Counted from the first letter of the stretch, positions 27,470 through 36,460 are shown. The stretch: 64,000 nt of DNA from Pedobacter sp. ISL-64 (GCF_018613605.1 NZ_JAGGPU010000001.1:412466-476465), one strand, 5' to 3'. The notes: a model not told the origin generated them from the sequence alone. Made by a program: numbers and translations.

Positions 27470-28237
27470 TTAGAATTTAGAATGAGCCTTACTGTAGTCT
27501 AGTTTCTTTTGTCCGCCTATGGCATATTCAATGCCGCCCCATAAATGGTTCTGGAATTTATCTTCTGTCCAGCCTTCTTTAGTATGGCCCATACAGGTAT
27601 AGAAAGCCCTTCCGCCATCAAAATTGTGGTACCAGCTAAAAGGATGGAAATTACCATTTTTACCGCCGGTATACGATTTCTCATCTAAGGTAATCAGCAC
27701 TTTAATATCTGGATTGATATCTTTAAAGTTATATAGCTCATCTTTTCTCATCCAAACTGAATCGGTAAAAAACTTGGTTGAAGGATGTTTTTTGTCTTTA
27801 ATGATAAATTTAGCTTCCTGTACAGCTGGGTGACTGATGAAATAAGCGCCGGCCAATTTGCCGTACCAAGGCCAATCGTATTCAGTATCGGTTGCGGCAT
27901 GGATGCCCACATAACCTCCACCAGCCTGGATATATCTTTCGAAGGCTATTTGTTGTTTATTGTCTAAAACATCGCCTGTAGTATTTAGAAAAATCACAGC
28001 AGCATATTTTTTAAGATTATCTTCTGTAAACAGATCGGCATTTTCCGTGGTATCTACATCAAAGTGATGCTCGGCGCCCAATTTTTGGATAACATCTTTT
28101 CCGGTTTCAATAGAATTGTGCCTAAAGCCTTTGGTTTTGGAAAAAACTAAAACTTTTGCCGATTTCTTAGCGGTGGTATAGCTTTGGAATAAAAAAACGG
28201 ATACAATTAATAAACATAGGGACAGGTACTTTTTCAT
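27470..28237 (-). CDS. ThuA domain protein
   Basis: The 255-residue protein has a signal peptide (about 1-22) and a ThuA-like glutamine-amidotransferase fold: VLVFSKTKGFRHNSI, GGGYVGIHAATDTEYDWPWY, MRKDELYNF and RAFYTCMGHTKEGW. Known: ThuA was found in trehalose utilisation; in Bacteroidota secreted members are common and occur with sugar-degrading enzymes. The catalytic Cys of amidotransferases is not evident, as usual for this family. It is 40 bp downstream of the LMW-PTP gene. Function in the periplasm is not established. Confidence 0.88.
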   Translation of the reverse strand: MKKYLSLCLLIVSVFLFQSYTTAKKSAKVLVFSKTKGFRHNSIETGKDVIQKLGAEHHFDVDTTENADLFTEDNLKKYAAVIFLNTTGDVLDNKQQIAFERYIQAGGGYVGIHAATDTEYDWPWYGKLAGAYFISHPAVQEAKFIIKDKKHPSTKFFTDSVWMRKDELYNFKDINPDIKVLITLDEKSYTGGKNGNFHPFSWYHNFDGGRAFYTCMGHTKEGWTEDKFQNHLWGGIEYAIGGQKKLDYSKAHSKF

Positions 28238-28277
28238 TTTTGCTGACTTGGTTAGTGATGAATATTGAGCTTTAAAT

Positions 28278-28712
28278 TTAAGAAAGTTGTTTGATAATTT
28301 CTATACATCTTTCTTCAACCTGCCTGCAAACAGGGTTAAACAGGGCATTATTCCAATATGGGTCTGTAACTTCGTCGTTATCAAGAAAAAGTTTAACCTT
28401 TTTTCGCTCTTCTTCGCTTTTAGCAAGGTTTTTAACATCAGCTAAATTATTCTGGTCCATAACCAAAATCAGATCGTATTTAGCAAACATGGAGCGGTTA
28501 AATTGTTGTGCCCGCTGTTTGCTGATGTCGTAACCTAGCGCTTTCGCCGCTGAAATACTCCTGTGATCGGGGGCTTTGCCGATATGCCAATTACCCGTTC
28601 CTGCCGAAGCAATTTCCCAATTTAAGTTCTGTTTATCTGCCAGATGGCGCATAATGCCTTCGGCCAAAGGTGAACGGCAGATGTTACCAAGGCAAACCAT
28701 TAAAATTTTCAA
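28278..28712 (-). CDS. Low molecular weight protein-tyrosine phosphatase
   Basis: The 144-residue protein begins MKILMVC7LGNICR13S, the CX5R(S/T) phosphatase loop, and has the general-acid DPY motif in VTDPYWN near residue 124. The length is typical. Known: it dephosphorylates phosphotyrosine, often on capsule-type BY-kinases, but no such kinase is nearby. It is cytosolic. The upstream lipoprotein gene ends 2 bp before its start, so they share a transcript. Confidence 0.95.
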   Translation of the reverse strand: MKILMVCLGNICRSPLAEGIMRHLADKQNLNWEIASAGTGNWHIGKAPDHRSISAAKALGYDISKQRAQQFNRSMFAKYDLILVMDQNNLADVKNLAKSEEERKKVKLFLDNDEVTDPYWNNALFNPVCRQVEERCIEIIKQLS

Positions 28713-28714
28713 TA

Positions 28715-29155
28715 CTATTTAGATTTTGCTGTAAATATATAAGTAACGGTGTAGGTTGTTCCATCCTTCTCAAAAGTATATTTTTGAATGATATTTGTCC
28801 CGTTTAAATTTACAGTTTCTGTATTGCCGAAACCAGTATTTAGCGTGATTTCATTCCCACTTTTTGTCCATTTGGCATTTTGAAAGGAAAACATGTCGCA
28901 TAATGGACCTGTGGAGGTGAAGGCATAAGATCCGTTTGATGAAAAACTTAATGCGTAATTGTTGTTTAAACAAGAACTAGGTCCTGAAAGCGTCATGAAA
29001 TTGCTGCTCGATTTTCCGTTTACGGTTAAAACAGGACTAACAGTTGCCGATTGCAAGGGCCATTTGTAACTTGTAATATCGTCAATTGCAAGAGTTTCTT
29101 TCTTTTTACAGGCAAATGCCAGGCATAGGGTTAAGATAAGTAGTAATTTTTTCAT
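28715..29155 (-). CDS. Small lipoprotein, lipocalin-like, unknown function
   Basis: I start at ATG 29155 (MKKLLLILTLCLAFACKKK), giving a lipobox LAFAC and 146 residues; the longer frame adds nine residues before the signal. The mature part is beta-rich with a conserved-looking disulphide pair (CLNNNYALSF and CDMFSFQNAKW) and an end in TYTVTYIFTAKSK. This pattern is common in Bacteroidota lipocalin-like/DUF lipoproteins, which may bind a small hydrophobic ligand. It is outer-membrane or periplasmic. Function is unknown. Confidence 0.75.
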   Translation of the reverse strand: MKKLLLILTLCLAFACKKKETLAIDDITSYKWPLQSATVSPVLTVNGKSSSNFMTLSGPSSCLNNNYALSFSSNGSYAFTSTGPLCDMFSFQNAKWTKSGNEITLNTGFGNTETVNLNGTNIIQKYTFEKDGTTYTVTYIFTAKSK

Positions 29156-29221
29156 CAGTTTATAATTGATTTTGGTATACATCAGATAACGAAACTAGCT
29201 TCTGATATGCTACAACGGATG

Positions 29222-29254
29222 AAAAAAAAGCCCCAAGCTTTTTAGCGTTGGGGC
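29222..29254 (-). terminator. Intrinsic terminator of the S1/P1 nuclease operon
   Basis: On the minus strand GCCCCAA and TTGGGGC arms (29248-29254 and 29230-29236) enclose an 11-nt loop and are followed by eight T residues (29222-29229). It lies 20 nt past the nuclease stop. Confidence 0.88.
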
Positions 29255-29273
29255 ATCGAGAATATCTAAAATA

Positions 29274-30080
29274 TTATCCGTAGATGTCGTTTAACATTTT
29301 CGCCAATCGAACACCACCTTTTAATAGCTGTTCGTTAAGGGTATCAACCCAATCAAAATTGTAGCGATAGCTTAATTTAGCATCCGGTTTGGTGGTATCG
29401 TAAATTTTATTGCAAATGCCGTACGATTCGTAAATACAATCTTTAAGGCCTGTGTTTTGCCAGTTATACAGCTGAATTGCTGAAGGGTGATTAATTGCTT
29501 TCGCATATTCTGTATAGCTCAACTGCTGATATTCGATAAGTTGTTCATCCCAAACCCTGTGGATATTCGATTTTTCATTGAACCATAACACCGAAATGCG
29601 GTTACCACCCAAATCATCTTTACGGGCAACATGCATAGGCTGACATAAATCGCCCGCCAGGTGTACCAACATACGTAAAGCCAATTTCTTTTCGGCTGCA
29701 GTGCTGCTTGCTTTCTTTAATACAGCAATTAGATCAAGTATTTTGTTGTAAAGATTAGGTGATTTTTCAGTTTCTAAAAAGTTGTAAACGCCTTCTTTGT
29801 TCAGTCCCGCCGGAAGATTAACAAAATGCCAGTTATACATGTAATTGTAGGTAGAGTCTGATTTGATAAAATCGCCCCAGTTGGCACTCATGGCCAAAGT
29901 TTCATAACCTAAAATGCCCTGAATAGCCTTGCGTGTTTTAGCTTTTAAGTAACTATCGGCAATTTCGCCAACTACCCTGTGACCAATAGTTCCCCAGGCA
30001 TTTGCCTGAATTGGTAGATAAGCTAAAAAACCAAAAACTAGCGCAATGGTTAATTTCTTTTTAATTGATGTTAAAATCAT
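29274..30080 (-). CDS. S1/P1 family nuclease
   Basis: The 268-residue protein has a signal peptide cut before Trp29 (QANA|WGTIGHRVVGEIA), so the mature N-terminal Trp and His34 can bind zinc as in P1 nuclease. Further zinc-site blocks are MSANWGDF, NWHFVNLP, HLAGDLCQPMHVAR and NIHRVWDEQLI. All the usual ligands appear to be present. Known: these zinc enzymes degrade single-stranded DNA/RNA and remove 3' phosphates. It is periplasmic or secreted, probably for nucleotide and phosphate scavenging. It is the last gene of a three-gene minus-strand unit. Confidence 0.94.
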   Translation of the reverse strand: MILTSIKKKLTIALVFGFLAYLPIQANAWGTIGHRVVGEIADSYLKAKTRKAIQGILGYETLAMSANWGDFIKSDSTYNYMYNWHFVNLPAGLNKEGVYNFLETEKSPNLYNKILDLIAVLKKASSTAAEKKLALRMLVHLAGDLCQPMHVARKDDLGGNRISVLWFNEKSNIHRVWDEQLIEYQQLSYTEYAKAINHPSAIQLYNWQNTGLKDCIYESYGICNKIYDTTKPDAKLSYRYNFDWVDTLNEQLLKGGVRLAKMLNDIYG

Positions 30081-30081
30081 T

Positions 30082-30597
30082 TTATAATTCTTTTTGGATG
30101 CAGGTAATTTTTTCTTTGAGGGTTAATTTGATTTCGCGTTGGTCACTTAAACTTTCTAACAATAATGTATCTGCAGATTTCTTTTTGATCAGGAAGTTCT
30201 TGTCGTATCGGCCAATGCGGTAACATCCCGATATTTTTTGTTTATGGTTAGCGTGTGTAAAGGTGGCACCAACAAATAGGGTATCGCCTTTAACTACATA
30301 AACGCCTCTGGCATATTCTTTCCAAATGCCATTGTTGTAGCAAGAATCTTCGTAAAAATTTACTTTGCTGTGGGTAACCATATCAATATAAACAGAATCG
30401 CAGGTAAATTTGAAATGGTGCTGTGTGTAGTTGCTCAGTTTATTGCTAAAAGCGACGGAATCTTCATTCCAAACGCCTTGCATAAAATCTTCACCTTTGC
30501 CCTGTATATTAGGCCGCGGACTACAAGCTACATGTAAGATAGATAACGTAAAAAGGATGATGTAGAAATTCTTTAAACCCTGGTGCAGCTTGTTCAT
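30082..30597 (-). CDS. Lipoprotein of unknown function
   Basis: The 171-residue protein has a signal peptide with lipobox LHVAC (Cys25) and a beta-rich mature domain with paired cysteines (FTCDSVYIDM, EDSCYNNGIW, SGCYRIGR). Blocks GVYVVKGDTLFVGATFTHAN and KISGCYRIGRYDKNFLIKK recall lipocalin-like Bacteroidota lipoproteins. Similar proteins are sometimes labelled fumarate hydratase because of the nearby fumC; nothing here supports an enzyme. It lies 1 bp upstream of the S1/P1 nuclease and 7 bp after the membrane protein. Confidence 0.72.
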   Translation of the reverse strand: MNKLHQGLKNFYIILFTLSILHVACSPRPNIQGKGEDFMQGVWNEDSVAFSNKLSNYTQHHFKFTCDSVYIDMVTHSKVNFYEDSCYNNGIWKEYARGVYVVKGDTLFVGATFTHANHKQKISGCYRIGRYDKNFLIKKKSADTLLLESLSDQREIKLTLKEKITCIQKEL

Positions 30598-30604
30598 TGT
30601 ATTG

Positions 30605-30952
30605 TTAATCGATGCTTTTAGGAAACTGATCGTTAAATAAAGTGTTCTTTTTAACGGTATTGAAAACCAAAATTAAAAAGCCCGCCGCGAAACAAATATT
30701 GGCTAGTGCACCGATAATACCGATTAAAGTATAGTATTTTGAAACTTCAGTATAGGGGATATTCCTGCTACTAATCCATAGTGGCAATAGAATATAAAAT
30801 AAGTGTATCAGTATACCAATTCCTGAGCCTATGGTCATTAAAATGGCCTCAACTACATTTTTTTTTGCTAAAAAATAGCAGCAGGTTCCAAATACAATGC
30901 ATGGAGCTATAACAGATAACACGCTCATGAGTATAGAGAGTACTGAATTCAT
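30605..30952 (-). CDS. Small three-helix membrane protein, unknown function
   Basis: The 115-residue protein has three hydrophobic segments: about 8-28, 36-58 and 74-98 (IGIIGALANICFAAGFLILVF). No family is recognised. It opens the unit with the lipoprotein and S1/P1 nuclease (gaps 7 and 1 bp). The spacing supports it as a real gene, but the function is unknown. Confidence 0.68.
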   Translation of the reverse strand: MNSVLSILMSVLSVIAPCIVFGTCCYFLAKKNVVEAILMTIGSGIGILIHLFYILLPLWISSRNIPYTEVSKYYTLIGIIGALANICFAAGFLILVFNTVKKNTLFNDQFPKSID

Positions 30953-31043
30953 TTTGTCTATGTTTTAATTAATCGTATTGATTTGGATCTGTAATTATTG
31001 CAGTTAACAAAGAGGTTGTGGCATAAAATACTTTCACTCGGAT

Positions 31044-31116
31044 TTGTCACGTTGAGCCTGTCGAAACGTTTTACTATAAGTTTATAATAGGTCCTTCGAC
31101 AAGCTCAGGATGACAA
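31044..31116. repeat. Palindromic intergenic element, TTGTCA...TGACAA
   Basis: TTGTCA with TGAGCCTGTCGAA on the left pairs with TTCGACAAGCTCA and TGACAA on the right, around an A+T-rich centre. It lies in the 196-bp gap after fumC and may end its transcript as a hairpin. Confidence 0.7.
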
Positions 31117-31148
31117 ATTTTATATTTTATAGCATCTTTGAAAATTAA

Positions 31149-32546
31149 TTATTTCAAACTGCCAACCATATCTTCCGGGCGAACCCATTCATCAAACTGT
31201 TCGTTGGTTAACAAGCCCAATTCTACAGCTGCAGCTTTTAAAGTTTTATTTTCTTTATGTGCCTTCTTCGCAATTTTAGCGGCGTTTTCATAACCCACAT
31301 GCGGATTTAAAGCCGTAACCAACATTAAAGAGTTTTGTAAATGTTTCTCAATTTCTGGCAAGTTAGCGGTGATTCCTTCCGCACATTTATCGGTGAAAGA
31401 AACGCAGGCATCGCCAATTAAGCGGGCCGACTGTAGTACATTAGCCGCAATAAGTGGTTTAAACACATTAAGTTCGAAATGGCCGCTCATCCCACCCACT
31501 GAAACCGCAACATCGTTACCGATTACTTGTGCACAAACCATAGTTAAAGCTTCTGGTTGCGTAGGGTTAACTTTACCTGGCATAATTGAAGATCCTGGTT
31601 CATTATCAGGAATTACAATTTCGCCAATACCACAACGTGGGCCAGAGCTTAACATTCTTACATCGTTTGCTACTTTCATTAAAGCAACCGCAGTACGTTT
31701 TAAAGCACCAGAAAGCTCTACCATTGCATCATGCGCTGCCAAGGCTTCAAATTTATTTGGAGCCGTAACAAATGGTAAACCGGTTAAATCAGCAATTTTT
31801 TTAGCCACTAAAACATCGTATCCTTTTGGTGTATTTAAGCCTGTGCCAACGGCGGTACCACCTAAAGCCAGCTCGGCAACCATAACCAAAGCATTTTTAA
31901 TGGCCCTGATGCTGTTATCGATCTGTTGTACATAACCCGAAAATTCCTGTCCTAAGGTAAGTGGAGTAGCATCCATAAAGTGTGTACGCCCGGTTTTAAC
32001 GATCGAACTGAATTCTTCTACTTTTTTGGCTAAAGTATTTCTTAATTTTTCTAAACCCGGAATGGTGTTTTCTACAGTAAGTTTATAGGCTGCAATGTGC
32101 ATTGCAGTTGGGTAAGTATCGTTTGATGACTGTGATTTATTTACATCATCGTTAGGGTGAAGTACTTTTTTATCATCAGCTAATGAACCACCGTTAATTA
32201 CATGGGCACGATTTGCAATCACTTCGTTACCATTCATGTTGCTTTGTGTACCCGATCCGGTTTGCCAGATTACCAAAGGAAATTGATCATCTAACTGTCC
32301 AGCAATAATTTCATCACAAGCTTTAGCGATTAAATCGGCTTTTTCTGCTGATAATACACCAAGTTCGGTATTGGCAAGCGCAGCTGCTTTTTTCAGGTAT
32401 CCAAAAGCATGGATAATTTCTTTTGGCATCGAACCTTCTGGCCCAATTTTGAAGTTATTGCGTGAGCGTTCGGTTTGTGCACCCCAGTATTTGTCGGCTG
32501 GTACCTGCACCTCGCCCATGGTATCGTGTTCTATTCTGAAACTCAT
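31149..32546 (-). CDS. fumC: Class II fumarate hydratase
   Basis: From ATG 32546 ([22 protein letters not shown]) the product has 465 residues, as usual for FumC; a longer frame to 32675 adds non-family sequence. It shows [32 protein letters not shown] and the superfamily signature [11 protein letters not shown], whose serine is catalytic. Known: it converts fumarate and malate in the citric acid cycle in the cytosol as a homotetramer without an iron-sulphur cluster. It is divergent from rsgA and downstream of no other gene on its strand. Confidence 0.97.
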   Translation of the reverse strand: MSFRIEHDTMGEVQVPADKYWGAQTERSRNNFKIGPEGSMPKEIIHAFGYLKKAAALANTELGVLSAEKADLIAKACDEIIAGQLDDQFPLVIWQTGSGTQSNMNGNEVIANRAHVINGGSLADDKKVLHPNDDVNKSQSSNDTYPTAMHIAAYKLTVENTIPGLEKLRNTLAKKVEEFSSIVKTGRTHFMDATPLTLGQEFSGYVQQIDNSIRAIKNALVMVAELALGGTAVGTGLNTPKGYDVLVAKKIADLTGLPFVTAPNKFEALAAHDAMVELSGALKRTAVALMKVANDVRMLSSGPRCGIGEIVIPDNEPGSSIMPGKVNPTQPEALTMVCAQVIGNDVAVSVGGMSGHFELNVFKPLIAANVLQSARLIGDACVSFTDKCAEGITANLPEIEKHLQNSLMLVTALNPHVGYENAAKIAKKAHKENKTLKAAAVELGLLTNEQFDEWVRPEDMVGSLK

Positions 32547-32745
32547 TATATTTTTGATTTTTATTGTCGCAAATTTAGGTTTTTTGCCTTTTAAAGCGTT
32601 GGATTTATGTAAGATATTTAATGGATAACAAAATATATCGCCGAAATGTCTGTATTCCTTTTTATTCTTCATCATTAATGTACAAACTTTTATCCTGGCT
32701 AGCCGCTTCTACCAATGAAATCATATTCATACCTTTACCGCAAAT

Positions 32746-33666
32746 ATGCAGGGATTAGTTATTAAATCTACAGGGAGCTGGTATAGTGTTTTGGCCGATA
32801 ATGGCGGACGCTATGATTGCCGGATTGTAGGTAAATTCAGGATTAAAGGACTTAAAACCACCAACCCGATTGCGGTTGGCGACAGGGTGAAATTTGATCT
32901 GGAACGGGATAGCAACCAGGGTTTGATACACGAAATGCTACCACGTAAAAACTACATCATCCGCAAATCGATCAACCTAAGTAAGCAGGCGCAGATATTG
33001 GCTGCAAATTTGGATATGGCAATGTTGGTGGTTACGCTGGCTTCGCCCCGTACATCTTTAGGTTTCATAGATCGTTTCCTGGTTACGGCCGAGGCTTACG
33101 ATGTACCTGCGGTTTTGGTGTTTAATAAACTCGATCTGTTTAGTAAAGAGGGTTTAGAAATTCTTCAGGAGTTTAAAGAGATATACGAGCGTATTGGTTA
33201 TGCCTGTTACGAAGTTTCGGCTTTAAAAGGCATTAATATTCCGGTTATTCAGGAATTGATTACCAATAAAATTACACTGATATCTGGTCACTCGGGCGTT
33301 GGGAAATCGAGTTTGATTAATGCATTATTGCCCGATCGTGATTTAAGAACGGGGGAGGTTTCGGACTGGAGCGATAAAGGGCAGCATACCACTACTTTTG
33401 CCGAAATGTTCGAATTACCACAGGGCGGTTTCATTGTCGATTCTCCCGGAATTAGAGAATTGGGTGTGATTGATATCGAAAAAGAAGAACTAGGTCATTT
33501 TTTTAGAGAAATCTTTAAAACCTCGCACAATTGCCGTTTTAACAACTGCAGGCACATTAACGAGCCCGGCTGTGCTGTTTTAGCCGCGGTAAACGACGGC
33601 GAAATTGCAGTTTCAAGGTATGAAAGTTACCTGAGCATTTATCACGGAAACGATACTCGTCATTAA
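32746..33666 (+). CDS. rsgA: Ribosome small subunit-dependent GTPase A
   Basis: The 306-residue protein has an N-terminal OB fold (about 1-70), then the circularly permuted GTPase order: NKLD (127-130, G4) ahead of GHSGVGKS (181-188, G1) and DSPGIRELG (G3). A C-terminal zinc site CRFNNCRHINEPGC closes it. This is the standard RsgA/YjeQ architecture. Known: it assists late 30S maturation by releasing assembly factors. It is cytosolic. It is divergent from fumC and stands 101 bp before the DUF2027-Smr gene. Confidence 0.97.
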   Translation: MQGLVIKSTGSWYSVLADNGGRYDCRIVGKFRIKGLKTTNPIAVGDRVKFDLERDSNQGLIHEMLPRKNYIIRKSINLSKQAQILAANLDMAMLVVTLASPRTSLGFIDRFLVTAEAYDVPAVLVFNKLDLFSKEGLEILQEFKEIYERIGYACYEVSALKGINIPVIQELITNKITLISGHSGVGKSSLINALLPDRDLRTGEVSDWSDKGQHTTTFAEMFELPQGGFIVDSPGIRELGVIDIEKEELGHFFREIFKTSHNCRFNNCRHINEPGCAVLAAVNDGEIAVSRYESYLSIYHGNDTRH

Positions 33667-33767
33667 TTGAGTGAGGAGTCGAAAGGTCAGAAGATATGGT
33701 GTGTGATAAAATACTTCTTGATTGAACCAACGAATTAGATTGAAAACCTTTACAAAAAAAATAAGTA

Positions 33768-34721
33768 ATGAAATTTAAACTGGGAGATTTTGTGCGTTTT
33801 GTTGATGAAAAACGTGAAGGTTATGTAACTAAAATAATCGATAGCCAAACTTTAGGTGTTACCGATGAAGATGGTTTCGAGATACCTGTTGCGGTGAGTA
33901 ATTTAACTTCTGTACATGGTCATGGTGTGGTAGCCGAAGAGTTAGATGCCCCCAAACCCGTCCATGTAAATGTCCCCAGTATTAACAAAATCGAAAATGG
34001 TATTTATATAGCTGTTGCTACTGATGATAAGGCCGGTAATGTGGTACATTTTCACCTGCAGAACCATTCTCCAAATATTTTATTGGTAAGCTTAACTACC
34101 GAGCGTAAAGAGAAGTATGCAGGTGCTTTTCATGGGATAATCGAATCTTACGGCTCTACTTTAGTTTATTCTGCTTCCTTGGCTGATCTTGATCTTTGGC
34201 CAGAATTTAACTTTCAGGTTTTAGTATTTAGCAAAGCTGATGTGAAACCTATCGATCCCTTGGTAATCCGTAAGAAATTTAGGGCAAAAGATTTTAGCAC
34301 CGAACAAAAGGAATTGCCTCAATTGAGAAATAAGGGATGGCTAATCCGCTTGGATGATCTGGTTCCGGTAACCATCGATCCGCAAAAATTAAAAGAAAGT
34401 TTTTTTAAATCAACTGAAGAGAAAAAAACAGTTGCAGCCCCTCAAAAAGAAATCGATCTGCACATCGAAAAACTGAGAGATGATCATCATTTTCTGGAAG
34501 CTGATGAAATGCTGCAGATACAGATCAATCATTTTCAAACTGCGATGGATGCTGCGGTTGTGCATCATTTCGATAAAATCGTTTTTATCCACGGTTCAGG
34601 AAATGGTACTTTACGAGATAAAATCCATAAACTAATCAGTAAAAATCCACATGTAAAAACATACATGGATGCCAGAAAAGAAAAGTTTGGTTACGGGGCT
34701 ACAGAAGTAGTTTTTAAATAG
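33768..34721 (+). CDS. DUF2027 domain protein with C-terminal Smr domain
   Basis: The 317-residue protein begins MKFKLGDFVRFVDEKREGYV, the start of DUF2027, and ends with an Smr domain: EIDLHIEKL (about 224-232), IVFIHGSGNGTLRD and YGATEVVF. Known: Smr domains of MutS2 relatives bind and nick nucleic acid and can act on ribosomes or mRNA. DUF2027 itself is unstudied. The middle (about 80-200) resembles a beta-sandwich. It is cytosolic and restricted largely to Bacteroidota. The Smr HGxGxG loop is present, but a catalytic role is inferred. Confidence 0.9.
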   Translation: MKFKLGDFVRFVDEKREGYVTKIIDSQTLGVTDEDGFEIPVAVSNLTSVHGHGVVAEELDAPKPVHVNVPSINKIENGIYIAVATDDKAGNVVHFHLQNHSPNILLVSLTTERKEKYAGAFHGIIESYGSTLVYSASLADLDLWPEFNFQVLVFSKADVKPIDPLVIRKKFRAKDFSTEQKELPQLRNKGWLIRLDDLVPVTIDPQKLKESFFKSTEEKKTVAAPQKEIDLHIEKLRDDHHFLEADEMLQIQINHFQTAMDAAVVHHFDKIVFIHGSGNGTLRDKIHKLISKNPHVKTYMDARKEKFGYGATEVVFK

Positions 34722-34737
34722 TAGGCTTTTGTTTGTG

Positions 34738-34813
34738 GTGTAAGATGTTACCATCTTGCACTGAATCATCTTTTTAGATTTACGCTAGGTAAGATGGTCA
34801 CATCTGATTGCAC
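34738..34813. repeat. Paired palindromes, GATG...CATC family (copy 2)
   Basis: The first palindrome (34738-34761) has arms GTGTAAGATG and CATCTTGCAC; the second (34786-34813) has TAAGATG and CATCTGATTGCAC arms. About 25 bp containing CTGAATCATCTTTTTAGAT separate them. The layout equals that at 35097-35169. Confidence 0.75.
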
Positions 34814-34834
34814 TGCAGTCTTTTTCATACGATT

Positions 34835-34910
34835 CGTCATTCTGAACTTGTTTCAGAATCTATTCAGTAAATTAAAATTCTATACGGTGGGCTCAGAATA
34901 ACAGAAGGTG
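34835..34910. repeat. Palindromic intergenic element, CGTCATTCTGA type
   Basis: CGTCATTCTGAAC followed by GTTTCAGAATCT makes a local stem, and the right end CTCAGAATAAC is an imperfect inverse of the left end. A relative with CGTCATCCTGAA lies at 43979-44047. Confidence 0.6.
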
Positions 34911-35096
34911 AATTTCAATCCTGAGTCTGTAGAAGGATAAACTGGTAATTTATTATTTGGGCGTTCCCCAATCCCGTGAAAAACGGGAAAGGGGGCGGGC
35001 TTTACAGGGCTACGCTTCGCTGCGGTACCGATGAAGAATCGGTACTGAACCCATCCAATCCCTAACGCAAAACCCAGCGTCAATAAAATATTATTG

Positions 35097-35169
35097 GTGT
35101 AAGATGTTATCATCTTACACTGAATCAAATCTTTTTAGATGTGCAATAAGTCAGATGGTAACATCTGAC
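35097..35169. repeat. Paired palindromes, GATG...CATC family (copy 3)
   Basis: Palindrome 1 (35097-35120) has perfect 10-bp arms GTGTAAGATG/CATCTTACAC with loop TTAT. Palindrome 2 (35150-35169) has perfect 8-bp arms GTCAGATG/CATCTGAC with loop GTAA. The 29-bp spacer contains CTGAATCAAATCTTTTTAG, also present in copy 2. Confidence 0.82.
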
Positions 35170-35253
35170 TTCACGACGAATTTTCAGCCTAAGCCTATCG
35201 AAAAACGCTGCGACAATCTTCTAAATCGGCGGGAAAATAGAACGATGGAGGCA

Positions 35254-35946
35254 TTAAAATCCAAACTCCAAAACCACTACAATTGCATTGTTGCCCAATG
35301 CTTCCAGTTCTACATGTTCAATATCCCAGAGCGCTAAACCATCTCTTGAGTGCATCAAGCGGCCTTCAATTTCGAAAGCCCCGTCAATAATAAAAGCATA
35401 GAACCGATGGTTTGGACTTTGCATTTTACAAACTGCTTCTTCACGGCCAGCAAAAATGCCTGCACTCAGCTTAAAAGGTAATTTTGGGTTTGATATAATT
35501 TCGAGCAGCTGGTTCTTGTTTTTCTCAAAATCGAAACTGAAAAGCATTTCACTTGCCCGCATTAAAAACATATCGGTTTTAATGCCAAATTGTATGTAAT
35601 TAATCACATCGTTTTGATAGGGGTTGCTGATTTCTAAAACTTCACCCCTACCCATATTCAACACCTGTACTTGCCCGGTTTCCAAAGCAAATTCTTTTCC
35701 GTTGGCAACAATATCAATTCCGCCAGTAATGGGCATAAATATCTGGAGCGAATCTTCCTTGCATAGAAAAAACGTAACCTTTCCGCCAGCAATCGATTCA
35801 TCATTACATAAAAATAAGTTGCCGAAAGGTGTTCTGTGTTCACTGTAATATTTCTCAAAATTAAAGGTGCTGTATCTTCTTAGTGCCGAAGTTTCTGTTA
35901 AGCCCCGCTCATCGGCTAAAAATATTTTTCCAGGTTTGAGTTCCAT
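35254..35946 (-). CDS. Pirin-like bicupin protein
   Basis: The 230-residue cytosolic protein has two cupin halves. The N-terminal part carries RRYSTFNFEKYYSEHRTPFGNL and VTFFLCKEDSLQIFMPITGGI; the C-terminal part has HRFYAFIIDGAFEIEGRLMHSRDGLALWD. This matches the pirin/YhhW group as found in Sphingobacteria, although the canonical pirin metal-ligand motif HPHxGxE is not visible. Known members include quercetin dioxygenases and redox cofactors. It starts 2 bp after its upstream partner gene, so both are translated from one mRNA. Confidence 0.75.
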   Translation of the reverse strand: MELKPGKIFLADERGLTETSALRRYSTFNFEKYYSEHRTPFGNLFLCNDESIAGGKVTFFLCKEDSLQIFMPITGGIDIVANGKEFALETGQVQVLNMGRGEVLEISNPYQNDVINYIQFGIKTDMFLMRASEMLFSFDFEKNKNQLLEIISNPKLPFKLSAGIFAGREEAVCKMQSPNHRFYAFIIDGAFEIEGRLMHSRDGLALWDIEHVELEALGNNAIVVVLEFGF

Positions 35947-35948
35947 TG

Positions 35949-36455
35949 TTAATCAATGTTTTTTATGGCGTGGATACTTACGAAAGGCTGGATCTGAAAA
36001 AGATTAGTGAAAACTTCATCCTCATTACTTTCTTTAAATTGCGATACCAAAAGCAAATTATCTATTGTATCGTGCCAAACCAGCGGTTTTGAGAAAAAAT
36101 TGATGGCCACTTTATGCTTTTCAAGACTGTTAATGTCCGAATTGATCAATTCGAACTTAAAGTTTTCAAAAGTCAGGAAACGCCTGCCTAAATTATCCAG
36201 TACATCCGGGATAATTCCGTTTAACTGGCGCAAATAACCAGTAATAGTGGCACTGACCAAAAAATGTAACTTCTCTGCCTCTGGAACATGCAGTACCATT
36301 TCGGCGAAAGTAGTAAACCGCTCTTCCTGATTATAAAACTGTGCCTGCATTTTGAACTCAGCAAAACTATCTTCATGTACAAACTTGTCCCATGTGCTGG
36401 TATTGGTTGCATCAATTATTTTTCGATAGCATAGCGTAATTACTTTCATTGACAT
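35949..36455 (-). CDS. Uncharacterised protein cotranscribed with the pirin gene
   Basis: The 168-residue protein has no signal peptide or membrane segment and no family I recognise. It is rich in Phe, Leu and Glu and predicted alpha/beta, with KVITLCYRKIIDA at the start and FQIQPFVSIHAIKNID at the end. The next ATG (36449, MKVITL) is an alternative start. It ends 2 bp before the pirin-like gene. A terminator-like hairpin sits directly in front of its start codon, which suggests controlled read-through into this pair. Confidence 0.7.
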   Translation of the reverse strand: MSMKVITLCYRKIIDATNTSTWDKFVHEDSFAEFKMQAQFYNQEERFTTFAEMVLHVPEAEKLHFLVSATITGYLRQLNGIIPDVLDNLGRRFLTFENFKFELINSDINSLEKHKVAINFFSKPLVWHDTIDNLLLVSQFKESNEDEVFTNLFQIQPFVSIHAIKNID

Positions 36456-36460
36456 GGCAT

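Larger units (their letters stand above)
34722..35253. other. 532-bp gene-free, repeat-rich intergenic region
   Basis: No supported gene lies between the Smr gene and the convergent pirin gene. The gap is a mosaic of dispersed repeats: paired palindromes at 34738-34813, a GTCATTCTGA element at 34835-34910, a GC-rich stretch near 34985-35000, a hairpin at 35026-35046 (arms GTACCGAT/ATCGGTAC, loop GAAGA) and a second pair of palindromes at 35097-35169. Short ORFs here overlap the repeats and carry no family signal. Confidence 0.7.

Noticed and set aside
30082..30597. Fumarate hydratase annotation for the lipoprotein
   Set aside because: It has a lipobox and a beta-rich small domain and none of the fumarase motifs; the true fumC is at 31149-32546.
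34880..35337. Short ORFs in the repeat-rich gap
   Set aside because: They overlap dispersed palindromes and the end of the pirin gene and lack ribosome-binding or family evidence.
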